A stretch of DNA of 8,212 bases from CAZQCI01 sp964592255 (GTDB lineage: Bacteria; UBA10199; SBBF01): the NCBI GenBank assembly GCA_964592255.1, contig CAZQCI010000098.1, positions 1 to 8,212 of the forward strand, in the 5' to 3' direction. The stretch's first letter is position 1. Each line of letters starts with the position of its first letter. Below the pieces are notes generated by a model, which was given only the letters and a program-made list of their open reading frames with translations, made no database searches and had not been told where the DNA came from. Of this stretch, positions 7,414 through 8,212 are shown one piece after another. The position numbers and the translations under genes were made by a program.

Positions 7414-8212
7414 ACACTCTCCTTGAAGGCACAAAATAGCTGTTCACCACGCGCTTCACATCATCAGCTGTAATATGCGCCACAATCTCTTTCAGTTTAA
7501 AAACATATTTCCAATCATGGGTTAGCGTTTCAAAAAAAGTAAGCATAGAAGCCAAACCCATATTGGACTTTAAGGTCCACAGTAATTCGGAATTCAAATC
7601 ATTCTTCACTTTTTCCAATTCATCTTGGGATATGTTTTCCGTTTTCATTTTTTCAATAACATTCAAAATTTCTTCTTCAACTTGCTTGTTAGTGAAAGGA
7701 GGAAGAGGTTTGGCATAAAAAGTAAACAACCCATCTAAACGGCTACCAGGGATTGAAGCATAGCAATCAATATCAGAGACCATTTTTTTATTTAAAACTA
7801 ACTCTTGATACAATCGTGCTGTGCGCCCAGAGCAGAGTACCTCTTGAAGTACATCCAACACCTCATCATCCGGGTTCGGATAGGCTGGTCTGTGAAACCC
7901 AAGATAAAAACGAGGTGCATCACTACCGCTGATACTCACCTCACGAGGAAAGCCCTTCAAAGGCTCAACCGGTAAATTAATCGGCTCATCTTTTTTGGCA
8001 GGCAATTTTCCAAAATAACGCCGCACCATTTTTTCGGCAAAATCAAAATCAAAATTGCCGACTAAAGCCACAACCATACGTGAAGGAATATAAAATCGAT
8101 CATGAAAATCTTTGGCGGCTTCATAATTGAGATTTTTAATATCTTCCGCATAACCCACAACAGGATTTCGATAAGGACTTTGGTCAAAACTATTCAACAT
8201 GTAAGCTTCGTA
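7391..8212 (-). CDS. M16-family zinc peptidase (processing-protease-like), N-terminal domain outside window
   Basis: The frame is open to the right edge, so 273 residues of the C-terminal part are visible and the start is beyond the window. The visible part begins in the last section of the first M16 domain (YEAYMLNSFDQSPYRNPVVGYAEDI, then a FYIPSRMVVALVGNFD strand typical of the family). It continues through the second domain, with FYLGFHRPAYPNPDDEVLDVLQEVL, GRTARLYQELVLNKKMVSDIDCY and a helical C-terminus ending in FVPSRRVYVSFEKK. The HxxEH zinc motif would lie upstream, so activity cannot be judged here. In bacteria such genes are often paired with a second M16 gene lacking the zinc site, which is what follows, so this is likely the catalytic partner. 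Its last 23 bases overlap the start of the downstream gene, implying translational coupling. An internal ATG at 8200 is not the start, because homology continues upstream of it. Confidence 0.9.
   Translation of the reverse strand, partial: YEAYMLNSFDQSPYRNPVVGYAEDIKNLNYEAAKDFHDRFYIPSRMVVALVGNFDFDFAEKMVRRYFGKLPAKKDEPINLPVEPLKGFPREVSISGSDAPRFYLGFHRPAYPNPDDEVLDVLQEVLCSGRTARLYQELVLNKKMVSDIDCYASIPGSRLDGLFTFYAKPLPPFTNKQVEEEILNVIEKMKTENISQDELEKVKNDLNSELLWTLKSNMGLASMLTFFETLTHDWKYVFKLKEIVAHITADDVKRVVNSYFVPSRRVYVSFEKK
7419..7424 (-). promoter_or_regulatory. Strong Shine-Dalgarno fixing the start of the second M16 gene
   Basis: On the minus strand AAGGAG lies 5 nt before the ATG at 7411-7413, inside the 3' end of the upstream M16 gene. 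It chooses this ATG over an upstream in-frame alternative at 7434 that would add seven residues before the lipoprotein signal peptide. Confidence 0.8.

Overview
The window looks like a piece of chromosome from a Gram-negative bacterium, probably a draft or metagenome assembly because it contains a run of 17 Ns. Base composition is moderately AT-rich by eye. An argS gene followed by a SPOR-domain membrane protein, a small ribbon-helix-helix protein, a lepA-lepB pair and paired M16 peptidase genes including a lipoprotein would all fit the old Deltaproteobacteria (Bdellovibrionota, Myxococcota or Desulfobacterota-like lineages). This placement is inferred from gene content and protein style only.

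Layout. Positions 1-429 (+ strand) hold the 3' end of an unrecognised, beta-strand-rich protein whose start lies outside the window. A strong hairpin at 456-486 with a T-tract on each side separates it from everything else and probably ends transcription from both directions. The rest of the window is on the minus strand. In transcription order it runs: an M16 peptidase/processing-protease-like gene entering from the right edge (7391-8212), a second M16-like lipoprotein gene that is broken (5996-7413), argS (4297-5985), a SPOR-domain membrane protein (3344-4288), a ribbon-helix-helix protein (3077-3274), lepA (1267-3071, interrupted by the Ns) and lepB (497-1258). Most junctions are a 23-nt overlap or gaps of 5-10 nt. 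The exception is the 69 nt before the ribbon-helix-helix gene, so that gene with lepA-lepB could form a separately expressed subunit.

Functionally the cluster mixes translation (ArgRS, the LepA/EF4 ribosomal GTPase) with envelope biogenesis (signal peptidase I, a peptidoglycan-binding SPOR protein, and an M16 pair of which the second member is an outer-membrane-type lipoprotein without a visible zinc site). Two places need attention before the annotation is trusted. The N-run in lepA is one base shorter than the family predicts, which creates a false frameshift. The second M16 gene has a real-looking loss of roughly 10 residues plus a frame change near 6935. I see no tRNA, rRNA, CRISPR array, insertion sequence or defence system, and no convincing undescribed system; it is mostly a conserved housekeeping region.
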